Positions 50,193 to 61,394 of a stretch of 64,000 nucleotides of DNA are shown here, piece by piece. This DNA comes from Rhizaria sp. SCN 62-66 (Eukaryota; Rhizaria, unplaced), in contig MEDY01000115.1 in assembly GCA_001724265.1 (NCBI GenBank), forward strand, positions 36,727 through 100,726, written 5' to 3'. Positions within the stretch are counted from its first letter, which is position 1, and each line of letters starts with the position of its first letter. The notes under the pieces were generated by a model. It was not told the origin of the DNA and made no database searches. It saw only the letters and a program-made list of their open reading frames with translations. Both the position numbers and the translations under genes were made by a program.

Positions 50193-51167
50193 TTACTCGC
50201 TAGCGGGCTTCTTCATGCCGAACAGCTCGTGAAGTTCGCCCGACTGGAACATACTGGTGACGATGTCGCAGCCGCCGACGAACTCACCGTTGACGTAGAG
50301 CTGAGGGATGGTAGGCCAGTCAGAGAAGATCTTGATGCCATCGCGAAGAACAGGTGAGTCAAGGACGTTGCACGCCTCGTACTGCACGTCTGTTGGTGTG
50401 TTGTGGTGGAAGCAATAACGAAAACGTCAAAAAGCCAAGACCAAACGAAGTGATGAGATTGAAGAACTACAAAGTGCGACTTTTGTGGCAGAAATTTAAG
50501 ACTGACATTTTCCGACATGATTATCATGAACAAAAGATATATTATAGAAATAGATCGAATGTTAACAACAACCTCTCAATTTAATAAAATAGTGTTGTTT
50601 GTTATTGTTTTCTAGACGTACTGAGGTGCGTGAGGATCTGAACGACGCGGGACGAGAAGCCGCACTGAGGGGCATCAGGCACACCCTTCATGAAGAGCAC
50701 GACCTTGTTGTTGGCGACAACCTCGCCGATCTGGCGCTGCATCTCGGCCATCTCCTCCTCCTCGGCGGTGGTGGGGGCGGCGGCAGGGGCCTTCTTCTGG
50801 GGCTTGAACTGAAAACAAGGGGAGAAAGCAAAGTGGCGAAATGAAGAGACATTCGAAGTGAGCGACCAAACTTTGACAGAGGCATGCAGACTGCTTATGA
50901 CAGTGTTGAAGAGTGCTGATGGGAGCGTACGGCATTGTCGGAGTCGGGGTCAACGGAGAAGGCGCGCACGGGGATGGCGACAAGCTTCTCGAAGGAAGGG
51001 AGCTTGACGCTCTTAAGACTCTTGCTGTTAGCGATGGTCGCAGCGCTGCCGGAAAAGAGGGCGGCGGGCGCGGCAGAAGAAGCGAACCGGGCAACCGCGG
51101 TAAAGGTGGTGGCGCGGGAGAGCAGGGTCGCGGCGCGGGTGGCGCGGGAGAGACGGGAAGCGAGCAT
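50193..51167 (-). CDS. Mitochondrial CGFS monothiol glutaredoxin (Grx5 type)
   Basis: Exons 51167-50931, 50808-50622 and 50389-50193 encode 206 residues ending in TAA. The N-terminus ([20 protein letters not shown]) is an Arg/Ala/Ser-rich mitochondrial-type presequence. The active site is [19 protein letters not shown], with Cys128 in CGFS and the upstream Lys that contacts glutathione. [20 protein letters not shown] supplies the cis-Pro and the glutathione-binding GGCD. Grx5 proteins transfer [2Fe-2S] clusters from the ISCU scaffold to downstream apoproteins with HSP70 help. The presequence plus linker is about 100 residues, longer than usual, with an Ala/Pro/Glu-rich segment before the domain. 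The start ATG lies seven bases after an acceptor-like TACAG. Identity is very secure. Confidence 0.94.
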
Positions 51168-51998
51168 GGTCTGTCTGTAGGGGACGGGAGCGGAGTGAGG
51201 GTGGAGAACGACGAAGTGTGAGGGTGTTGCGCGGAAGAGAGAGCATGGCGTGCGATGTAAACGCACAATTATCGTGCACAAGTCATAAAACATGCGAATA
51301 TAAACGTGCAATGTCTGTTATTGACACTGAGATTGCTATCAACGGATGATAGAATGCAGGTTGAATGTGTTTCCTCAAGGCTTGAACGGCCCTGAGCAGC
51401 TGCCACAGTCATGAGCGTGGGGCAAGATGGTAAATTTGGGCAATATCAGTCTTAAGACAAGTTTCAGTCTGGTGAACACAACGCAGCTGTGGACAAAGCG
51501 TGATTTTAATTGTAGTTCTCACAGTAAGGTGTTTCATTTATTCCCGTTATCCCCTATCTAGACCCGAAAAACTACTCTTGCGCCTCAAGCGAGCACGGTT
51601 GTGGCAGACCTATTGAGAACGCTATCGATATGCCTAGAGAAAAATAATACAATAGATGAGTACTCACAAACAACAATCCATCGGTAAAGGTCAAATTTGA
51701 CCCCCGGCACCCCGTTACCTTGTGCTAACATGCTGGGAACCGCTCCACCACATACGCTATTGTGTTGGTGGTCTACATTGCATGCACTGCAGCCGCGAGC
51801 CGACCGTGAGCAGCTATCAAGCTGGGAGAATTGCAATGACGAGTTCTCAATGTATATCCATACGATGCAAGTGTAGATTAAAAACCGGAGTGTCTACGTT
51901 GCGTTTTATTTTCATCTCAAATTGCAGCTCTCAACCACGTGCTCACATTGCTACACGACTCTTGTCGACATTCAACTGTCCAAAGCGGGAGCCTCGAC
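51168..51998. promoter_or_regulatory. Divergent promoter spacer between glutaredoxin and Stealth genes
   Basis: This 830-base spacer serves two outward-facing genes. Near 51905-51928 a pyrimidine-rich stretch ends in AAATTGCAG and could be a splice acceptor for a 5' UTR exon of the Stealth gene. No other gene is recognised. Confidence 0.4.
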
Positions 51999-54900
51999 AT
52001 GCAAGTCTCGCGCGACCTAGACCACCCTTCTCTGGGGCCGCGTCTCGGTCTCGTGTTGCTTCTCGTCGCCCTCGTGTTTTTTTCTCTCATAGGTTTCCTT
52101 ATTCGATCCGCAACGCCTCCAACGGGACCGAATATCGAACGCATCGTGCTCACAGCGCTGCCCTCACTCACACCAGAAGACTATGACCACAACTCTTCTA
52201 ACAGCAACAGCAACAGCGACAGCGACGACATTTATACTCTCGCCGGCGACGTTGCCTCGTCTCTTCTTACCACCGCTACGACCGTCTCTGGTCCGATCTC
52301 CGACCTAGCGCGTTTTCTCGCATCCGCCTCGCTCTCGCCAGAAACCACCACCGCCGCCACTTCTGCATCTAACCCTAGCTCGAGTTCCACCTCCTGGCAA
52401 CAGCACGCGGTCGCTGCATTCACGCGGACCAACGCTAGCGCCGAGCTCGACCTCCTCCCTCCCGAGCTCTGCCCGACTTGTTACAGCGCCGCCGCTTTCC
52501 ACCGCTCTATTCAGCCCATCTGCGCTCTGCCGGCCCCGCAACGCTCCGCTGGTTTGTCCAGCGACCACCCGATCCTGTGGCACACCAACCAGGGCACGTA
52601 TCGCGCCCCGGCCGCGTGGTCCACCGCCGCGTCTGTCATCACCGCTGGCGTGCGGACGGGGAAGCCGCTGTGTCGACACTGCTTGGGCGCAGCGCGGTGC
52701 CAGTCGGCCGCCAGTGCGGCCGTGCACAGCGCTTTGCTACCGCCTGCAGTCGCGCGGCACGAGCGTGATTACCTGCCGTTTTCCCCCGCGTCTGCCGCCA
52801 ACAACTACCTCATGAACAGTAACAGCCATACCGCCGCTGCCGCTGGCTTGACTGCCAACTCGGGTGATGACGTGAACGGTAATAGTGGCGAAGGCGCTAG
52901 TAACAACGCTGCGTCGTCATTTCCACAGCAGCCGACATTACTTAACGGTTGGCGGTCGATTGACGGGTCCCGGTTCGACATTGACAGCTGCGTCGACGCC
53001 ATCGACGTCGTGTACACGTGGGTCAACGGTTCTGCCCCCTCCGTCCGCGCGTCCCGCGTCGCTGCTCGCCGCGGGCTCGGCAGATATGTTTCCCCCGTCT
53101 TTGCCTCTCTGTTCCCGCCGCCGGCGCCTGATCAGAACTCGCTGGGGGACAACCGGTTCCGCGATTCCGGCGAGCTGCAGTATTCGATGCGATCGATCCT
53201 CAAGCACGCGCCCTGGGTGCGACGGATCTTCCTCGTCACTTCGGGTGAAACGCCGTCCTGGCTCAATACGAGCCATCCTAGCGTCACAGTCGTGCCACAC
53301 AGCGTGATCTTCAAGGACGCGAAACGGAACGCGCCGTCTTTCTCGTCAAGCGCGATCGAGTCGGCGCTGCACCGCATTCCGGGCCTTTCTGACAACTACA
53401 TCTACGTCAACGACGACGTGTTCTTCATCAAACCGGTCGAACAAGAGGCATTTTGGTCGCCTGCGAGCGGATTGCTGCTGGAGCGCGCGGGTTGGCAGTT
53501 GCAAACGTGCAATGTTGGCTGTGAAACGCAGCATGTCGGCGACGGCGTCTGCCATCCGGCATGCATGACCGAGGCGTGCCAGTGGGATCTGGGCGACTGC
53601 GAGCGCAACTACCTCCGCGCGCCCGCTCCCTGGGAAGTCTACGACATGTTGCTCGCATTGGGCCCGTCAGGGCAGCCGCCGCAGGGGTCGTAGCTGTGGA
53701 GCTATCTCCCGCGATTCCCGCTGAGGCCGATCTCGCAGGACGAGCTGCAGTGGGCGACGACGGACGTCACGACCACGGCTGCACTCAACCGCAAACGTGA
53801 CAGCTTGAACCGCGTCGTGAACATCAATCTCAACAGCAACAACAATGGCAAGTGGGGGCGCTCACCATCCTTCCGCCTAGCGAGGGATGCCAATGGGAAC
53901 ATGGCGTTTGGTGGCAGCAGCAGCAGCGGCAGAGACGGCGTGCAGCCGCCGTTTGACAGCGACGAAGTGACGGAGAATGACCGCAGCGCAGTTACGCCAC
54001 GCTACTCATATACTCCTATCTCTGATAACAACAATCATGCTGACGGTAACGACGAGTCAGAAGCTGAGTCTGTCGCAAGTGATAATAACGGCGACTTTGA
54101 AGATGATGTTGTGTACACAGTTGGCAGTTATGCGCCGTTTTACTCCGCAGCCCGCTACAACGCGGGCCTCTACAACCCTGCCCTTCACAGTAGCAGTGTT
54201 AACAGTAGCGACAGCAAGAAGTCAAGCCGCAGCAGTGGCAGTGGCAGTGGTAAAACGCGACAGCGCGCGCACCCTCTTCTGCGCCGCCTTGCTGAGCTCG
54301 GTGTGCTGATGCTCGCACGGTCTAATCTGGCCGATAACGCGACCGCCGAAGCTGGTGTCTCTGCAGCCCTGCTCACGGTCACTCGCGCGAATGCAAACTC
54401 TGATTCCAGCTCCGACGCGGGGAAAAGTGGCGCGTCCGACACTGCGATGCCGACAGTGGCTGAGATCGCTGGCCTCTTTTGCGCTCCAGGCTGTCTGACT
54501 GCCTGGGTCGGCGACGGCGTCTGCGACGACGCTTGCCACGTTGCAGAGTGCGCGTTTGACAGCCGGGACTGTGAGGTCACGTTTGCTGACGCGCTGGCCT
54601 CCGTTATGCCGCCGCCGCCGCCGTCTTTGACCGACTCCGCGTCCACCTCACCGGGTGTGACGTCGATGGGTGCCGAAGCCGCGCCGACAGAGACTGCTCG
54701 CAGTGGTGGCAAATCGGGCAGCAGCTCTAACTCTATCGTCGCTGGCTCTAGCTCTGGCTCTGTTTTTACTGGCTCAGGTGCGAACAAGGCCAAGGGTCTC
54801 CAGAGGTTTGCAGCACTCTCAGTCGCGACCGGTGGCGCTGACCGCAGTGCTGTTACCGCAGACCTCGACTCTGGCTCTGCGTTCGACTCGAACTCGGCCT

Positions 54901-57900
54901 CTAACGACGATGTCGATGATGACAGTAATGACAGCTCTGTTGTTGCTGAGAGTAGTCGTCGTGAGTCTGTGAAGTCTGCTATCTTCCGCGCTCTCACTGC
55001 GAGGACCGCAAGCACAGACGGCAACAGCAACAGCAACAGCAACAGCAACGGTAACGGTGCAGGCGCTCCTTTTGTAGCGTCCCCGTCGCTAAGCCAGAGT
55101 GAGCGCCGCCGCCGCCGCCAGGCGCTGTTCCTCTAGCAAGAGCAGCAGCAGGGCCAGCAGCGCACCCACCGCCAACGTCAGCAGCAACAGCAGCAGCAAA
55201 AACAGCTGCCGCAGCTGAACCGTCTCACTCAGCTGCCGCGCACCGTCGCCGCGCGCGTGATGCGTATGATTGCGAAGCAGAGTGCGGTGTTCACTGCTCT
55301 GCACGCGCTGATGGGGGAAATCCCGGCCTGGGGCGCGGCGGTGATCCCCGAGCACGGCAACAGGAAGCACCTGCACGACACGCACAGGGTCGTCATGGCG
55401 AACCCGTTCACGGTCGGTCCGCTCGATTTCGACGCCAGCGGGGGCAGCAAGAGCAACGCTGGATCAGTTGTCGCCAGCGGCAGCGCTGACAGCGTGCCGA
55501 GCGCCGGCGCCCTGGCGCAACTGCAGCAACAGCAGCAGCAGAGGAAGGCTATGCGTCGCCGCAGCCACGGTACCAGCCACGTCAGTGGCGACGGGAGCTC
55601 GAGCGACAGTGGCAGTGGCATCCATAGCCGTCGCCGGAAGGTGGCGCGGCGGGCTGGCTTCACCGCGCCGTCGGCGAACCGCGTGTTCGAGCTCTCCGTG
55701 CGCCGCTCCTTCACCGGCGTGTACGGTTGGCTCACGGGCGCGCTGGCGCTGTCTTACCACAACCGGCCCGAGGGGCTGCGACACGACCACGATTATGCGG
55801 CCCGCGCCCGCGACTCGGCGGCCAACGCGGCGGTGCAGGCAGCGGAGGAGGCGGCAGAGCTGGCGAGGCAGCAGCAGCTGCAGCAGCAGCAGGAGCAGGA
55901 GCAGGAACAGGAGCAGGCGCAAGCGGCGGCTGGGACTGCGGCAGGGGTGCAGGTGCATGTGCAGATGAAACAACAGTCTCGGACTGCAGGTGCGCGTGCT
56001 CGCAGTGGCCATCATTACAACTTCACGACTGCGGCGATAACGGGTAGCTCTGCGTTGCTGCCGCTTGCGTCGATGGGGAGTGACCAGTGGCCTGTGGACA
56101 ACTTCCCCACGGTCGGCGGCCTAACTTCCCCCGTCTCCTTAGTCCGGGGCCACTGGTGGACGTTTTTGCAATCGCGGCACGTGCTGCGGCTCACTCGTCC
56201 GCAAAACAACAAGATCGTCGAAGCAACCCACAAGTTTGTTCTGTCGCGTACGCAGTCGCTGATGCGCAAGTTGATGGTCAATCCGATGAAAACCCCGATT
56301 CCGCATAAGCCGCAGGTCGGCAACAAGCACGTGTACTCGCGCATGCAGTCTCTGCTGCCCGACGAGTACAAAATCCTCGAGTCCCACCGGTTCCGTGACC
56401 CCTACGACATCCAGTTCGGCTACGCGCTCGCTGGTTTCACCCTCAACGCCAAGCACCCTTCGCTGCACTCACTCGCACAGTCGCTCTTCGGCGCGCATGA
56501 CACTGACTGCAACGGCGTGCTTGTCGGCGCAGAGGTCGAGGCCTTGCTCAAGGATCTCTTCACACCGCGGAGCCTGCCGTCGTACGTCATCCCTGCCGCA
56601 CGCGAACGCGTCGCGCGGTGGCCGTTCAAGGCGCCGCTGACGCCGCCGCTGTGCCGCACGCCCAAAGAGGCGGCGCTGGGACGGGCGATGCGGATGCGCG
56701 CGCGCAACCTGGCTCTCGCCAGCGCCAAAAGCAGCGGCAACGGCAACGGCTCCGGTACCGGTAACGCCAACGATGATAGTCGCTCTTTGGGGCCGAACAT
56801 CGGCACCTCAGACCGGTCTGCCACTGTGACAAGTGCGGATGTGGAAGCGATGCTTCGCCCGTGGGATCTAGCGTGCGTCGTCAAGGGCACCGCCCCCGCC
56901 ACCGACGCCGACGCCGGCGCTGACGATGACGCTTCCGATTCCCCACCTACTTCAGCCGGCTCGAGCGCCAACTCCGACTCTCCCAGCGCCAGCGCCAGTG
57001 CGAGTGCGCGTGTCGTGGGAACTGGCAGCTCTGCGCGCGCCTCCGTGTGGCACACCATGCTGTCCACAGTGGCGACCCTGCCCGGCTCCACCCCCGAGAC
57101 GCCCCTCGTCGTCGGTCACCTCGCGCAGGACCCTCTGCTTCAGGCTATGATGCGCGACGCCCCCTGGCGCGACTTCGCGCCGGGCCCCAGCGCGGGCTCG
57201 GTCAAACTCTCAGCTGCGGCGCTGCGTGCCGGCATCGCCGCCGCCAGCGGCGCGGGTGCCAGTGGTGCGCCTGCGGTCATTGGCACGGGGCGCGGTATCT
57301 ATGCGAACCTCGACACGAGCGCTACCCTTGCTACCACCAACACTGCTTCTGCGACTGCCAATGGTGATACCACCGCCGCGAACAGCAACGGTGCTGCACA
57401 TGCAGATACTGGCAATATTGGTGCTGCTGCTAACATTGATCCTGGTACCAGTCAATTCAAGCCGCAATCTACAGACAGCTCGAGCTTCACTACAACAGCG
57501 AGTGAGAGTGATGGGTCAGCTTCGGCTGTTCCAGTCATGACGTTCGTCCAGCTCATGGAGTGGTCTCTGGCGCGCGCGGTGATGCAGCAAATCCAGCTTC
57601 CTTACCGTCCTATGTACCACGCACACACGCCTCTGCGCGGCAGCTCAGTCGCGTACATGGGCATTTCGGATGACAGTTTGAACGATTTGTACGGGCTGTT
57701 TAACAAGGTGGAGACGATGTTTACGGCTGACCCGCGGCAGCGCGCGTTTGCGTGCCTGAACGACGCCATCCAGGTACGAACTAAAACAAGTAAACAACAA
57801 AATCTGCTTTGATTTTTTTATGCGTTGGTCTTTTATTGCATAAATTTGTCTCATATCAACTTATAATCATTTGATTGCGGTGTTTCTTTTGCTGTGTTTT

Positions 57901-58946
57901 AGGGTGATGTACCGCATAATTACGGCGACATGATGAAGTTTACGTTCGAAAAGGCGTTCCCCACCCCTGCGCCATGGGAAAAGCGTGGGCTCCCCAAGCG
58001 CCCTCCGCCCGTGATGCCCTCTAAGCCGCTGGCTGACGACGTCGTCGCGGTCGCGACTGACACGGCCGTGCCGGGCGGTGACATCGCTCCTGTTGACGCC
58101 AACGCCGTGACTGGTGGTGCGAGCGCTCCCGTTGATTCTAGCACCGTCACCGCTGCTGCTGACACGCGCGAGAGCACATCCGTTGACGATACTAGCGCGT
58201 CCACTGGCACGAGCGGCACTCTTGTTGTTGATGCGACGACTGCTTCTGCTGACTCGGACGCTCCGGTCGACACCAGCGCCACTGTTGACACTGCCTCCGC
58301 TGCTTCTGGTAGCACCAACTCTGCCAGTGATGGTAAGAGTGCGGTTGACGCAGAGTCTTCAGAGTCGAGCGTTGTTGCTTCTGGCTCTGACGCCGACGCT
58401 AACGCCAATGCTGATGCTAACGCCGACAATGATCCTAGGTCGGATTCTACATCTGACTCGAACGCTGGTAATGACGCCGATGGTAATGGTGCCAACAATG
58501 ATGCTGTTGCTGAGACGGATGCAATCGCCGGCTCTGACGTCAACGCTCAGTCCGATTCTGCGTCTGTAACAGGTGACGGCGAAAACAACACCGACGGCGG
58601 TGACGATGGCAACGGCGACAACAAGGACGACGAATAGGGTGGTGATGGTGACGGCGATGACAGCGATTCGCGTGAAAACACCGAAGAAACCACTGAACAG
58701 GCTGATAACACTGACGGAGTGTTGCCCCCCATCGCCGACTTGCCGAGAAGCGTTACTATCGACGCTGATGCTGACAGCAAGCTTCCAGCTCCCGATCGCG
58801 GTGCCAATGACGCCAGCGCTGGCGACAGGGCTAGCACTGATGGTGGTATCACTGTTAGTGACGCCGTGCCACCTTCTGTCGATCCCAACTTTACTCCTGA
58901 TCCATCAGACACTGCTACAGCTCCAACTTTGTCTGGGAGGAACTGA
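51999..58946 (+). CDS. Stealth-family GlcNAc-1-phosphotransferase (GNPTAB-like) with three in-frame TAG codons
   Basis: Exons 51999-57773 and 57903-58946 form 2273 codons ending in TGA, interrupted only by TAG at codons 565, 1046 and 2170. A single hydrophobic stretch (residues about 16-36) predicts a type II Golgi membrane protein. Stealth CR1 is IDVVYTWVNGSAPSVRASR (335). CR2 starts NRFRDSGELQYSMRSILKHA (384), with YVNDDVFFIKPV near 467. Two Notch-type LNR modules lie at 504-534 (CNVGCETQHVGDGVCHPAC) and 828-858, as in GNPTAB. After TAG565 comes RDSLNRVVNINLN, matching the GNPTAB sequence before CR3. CR3 is FRDPYDIQFGYALAGF (about 1463), followed by an EF-hand-like HDTDCNGVLVGAEVEAL; CR4 is FACLNDAIQ, then FPTPAPWE. 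The enzyme would transfer GlcNAc-1-phosphate to glycoprotein mannose. A 290-residue acidic Asp/Ala/Ser tail ends the protein. Confidence 0.88.
53691..53693 (+). other. In-frame TAG, codon 565 of the Stealth gene
   Basis: It lies after the first LNR module and before the conserved DSLNRVVNINLN segment, with frame unchanged on both sides. No GT-AG interval of the size and donor type used in this window removes it. Confidence 0.85.
55134..55136 (+). other. In-frame TAG, codon 1046 of the Stealth gene, Gln-rich context
   Basis: It is followed directly by CAA GAG CAG CAG CAG and a 25-residue Gln-rich stretch, with the frame continuing into CR3 and CR4. The setting again suggests a Gln reading. 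Confidence 0.85.
58635..58637 (+). other. In-frame TAG, codon 2170 of the Stealth gene, acidic tail
   Basis: It sits between Asp/Glu-rich and Gly/Asp-rich codons of the same acidic tail composition and is followed by 102 further codons to TGA. This one alone could be a genuine stop, because the tail is not conserved, but the unchanged Asp-rich composition beyond it argues for read-through as sense. Confidence 0.65.
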
Positions 58947-61200
58947 AATCTAAGCTGTCATCAAACAGTAACTTCTTTCCACCGCCTCTTCATCACGTTC
59001 GAAACGCTCTACGTTTACGTTCGCTTTAAATTAGAAGAAATGTCCGCTGTGTCAATTCATTTTGTTGCTTGTTTATTTGTTTCGTTTCTATGGTGATCCC
59101 ACAGCTTCCCTTTCTTGAGTCAGTCCGCGCACCGGTTCTGATTGCTCACATCAGTCAGCAGTTTCAGCGTGCGCCGCGCGGGCTACAGTTTCGCACTTTT
59201 ATGTTGTTGTTTTTTTTGTCTCGTGGTTTATTTATGTACCGTTTGACTTGTTCATATGTCATTTTTCTCGGTTGTGATTTGTCGTGATATGTGATGACCT
59301 CTTTTAAGAACTCGGTGCGTATCTTCCGCACTACCTCTCCGATAACCGTATTGCTATCATTTCGCGCCACAAATTCCGTGTACTTCTCCAACAATCCGAT
59401 TTGCCCCCTCTGTCTCCCTCCTCGAAGCGTATTGCCTGTTATTTAAAATTCTTAAACTTAGGTTTGCTTTTTAGTTCCTGACGGCTCAGTGTGCTCGTTA
59501 TGTAACGTCCCCCTTGTCAAACTCTTGCTCGGGGCGGTCACGCATGCTGATTGCCGCGGGCTATTAGATTTCGCACACCCCATGTTATGTCTGTTCAGGC
59601 TTTGTCCAGATGTTGCCTGACTGATTACGCAACTCTCGCGTATGTCGTGGCACTTCTTGATATTGCACTGCCGCGCTCAGCATTCGCATTGATTCGCCCT
59701 AGTAGTTGCTCTTCCTTTAAAAACAATAATGTCTGTTGTACAACATCGTTTCTCATTCTGCCTGTTATGTTCAAAACTATCTCCAAGTTTTAAATGCTTG
59801 AAAGAGAAAATGTTATTTTGTAGACTTCATTTTCCCCGCTTGCTCATTGTCACTGCAATCTACAATTGCGTTCTCGACGTATCATCATGGCTGTGTCACG
59901 TGACACTCTTGAGGATTGTGGAGTACGCAGAATAGAGGTCTCGGCAGTCACATTTTCATCATCGTTCACAACAACAACCTCCGTACGTTTCCGTTCCTAC
60001 TGCATCCACTCACGCGCACAAAGAACCGAATCACACAAAAATCATTCCTAACATTTCATTGTTACGCTCACACCCAATGCATCCCTTCAATCCCCCTTAG
60101 CTCCTCTTTCCCAGCTCCCCGCACATCCGTATCGTTTGGTTCTGTTTCTAGTTTTTCTTCCCCCAAGTTACGTTTTCCCGTCTATGTCTTCATCATCATC
60201 CCATTCGCAGACCGCGCACAAGTTGCTTCGGGTCGCACTGCTGCAACCGAATCAACGCGACTGTGTCTACGTTTTGCAGTTGTTTACAACAAAACTTCGC
60301 ACACACACACGCACATTTGCCACGCTTGTCAGACTTCTCTCCCTAATCACGCTGTCCATTGTTTTTCGTTTTCTTTTTCGGTGGGTATATCATCACCATG
60401 TTACGCTCTGTAGTGTTCTGTATTGTCTTCTATTCACTGCCTCCATTTCTGTGTCGTGTCTTTGCGCAATACGCCGTCATCACCTCCAATCGCGCCTACG
60501 CGGGCGCGGGCGGTGCTCTCACTCCGTATCCAAGTCACAACACTCACTAAACAGACAACCTAGCTCGTTATTAAGTTGAACCCAACCAGCATCAGCATGC
60601 TTTGTTTGTGTTCGATTCAGTAGGAACATTATGTATACTGTATCATCACTATCCTCGTTTGTTTTGAATGCAGTCGTTTTGACTCTGTTTGTTACCCACA
60701 GAGCAGCGCCTGCACGTCAACACGTCTAAATGCTCTCTTTAGACCCTTTGTTTATGATGGTAATACGTACTAGCTTCTGTTCATAGCCGTGCGTCGCCGC
60801 GTTTGGATATGCACAGCATGTCATGTACACGTGGGATTGCACAAATGCGTGTGCGTGTCGGTCTCGTGTGTCTGTTTTCCGATGTTATCAACATCTTTTC
60901 TTGATTATCTGTGTTTTTCCCCATCCCTTTTCATCGCGACGTGTGAGCATGCGTCATTCGTAGCAACAAACCAGATCAACTCGCACTCACAGTTCGCGTC
61001 ATCTGTTTTATGGGTTGGCTTCATCAATAGAGAACAGTTAATGTTGTCATGCAACCAAAATGTGTCAGCCTCTTATCTTAAAGAGTCCTATAATGCTGTA
61101 ATAAGCTTACGAAGTAATTTATACTGCATTTTATTACGAGGCTTATGAAGAGTACCTCCAAGAAAAGAAACAAAAAAGAGAACATGAACACCAAAATATC

Positions 61201-61237
61201 ACAGAGACAATAGTACAGAGACAATAGTACAGAGACA
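61201..61237. repeat. Tandem 14-bp repeat, 2.6 copies
   Basis: The unit ACAGAGACAATAGT occurs twice exactly and once partially (ACAGAGACA) without spacing. It is a small minisatellite in non-coding DNA. Confidence 0.85.
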
Positions 61238-61373
61238 TTACGCAAAACAAGATCAAAAGACATTAAGGAGGAGAAAGTGAAGATGGAGATGCAAAATGTG
61301 GTAGTGCATCTTTTAAACACACAAAAAACGCAGACAAAACCTGAAGTGAGTTCACCTCAGAGTTCTTTCCACG

Positions 61374-61394
61374 CACACACACACACACACACAC
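61374..61394. repeat. CA dinucleotide microsatellite
   Basis: About ten consecutive CA units occur in the spacer. It is the only dinucleotide run of this length that I noticed outside coding exons. Confidence 0.9.

Noticed and set aside
53691-53693. UAG read as pyrrolysine or by programmed read-through of single genes
   Set aside because: Pyrrolysine is not known in eukaryotic nuclear genomes, and multiple TAGs in low-complexity, Gln-rich contexts do not fit a special read-through signal. General reassignment explains all cases together with the lack of TAG terminators.
51999-58946. Stealth gene as a pseudogene with three nonsense mutations
   Set aside because: All three are TAG, there are no frameshifts or other stops in 2272 codons, the conserved motifs and the intron junction are intact, and an unrelated gene shows the same pattern.
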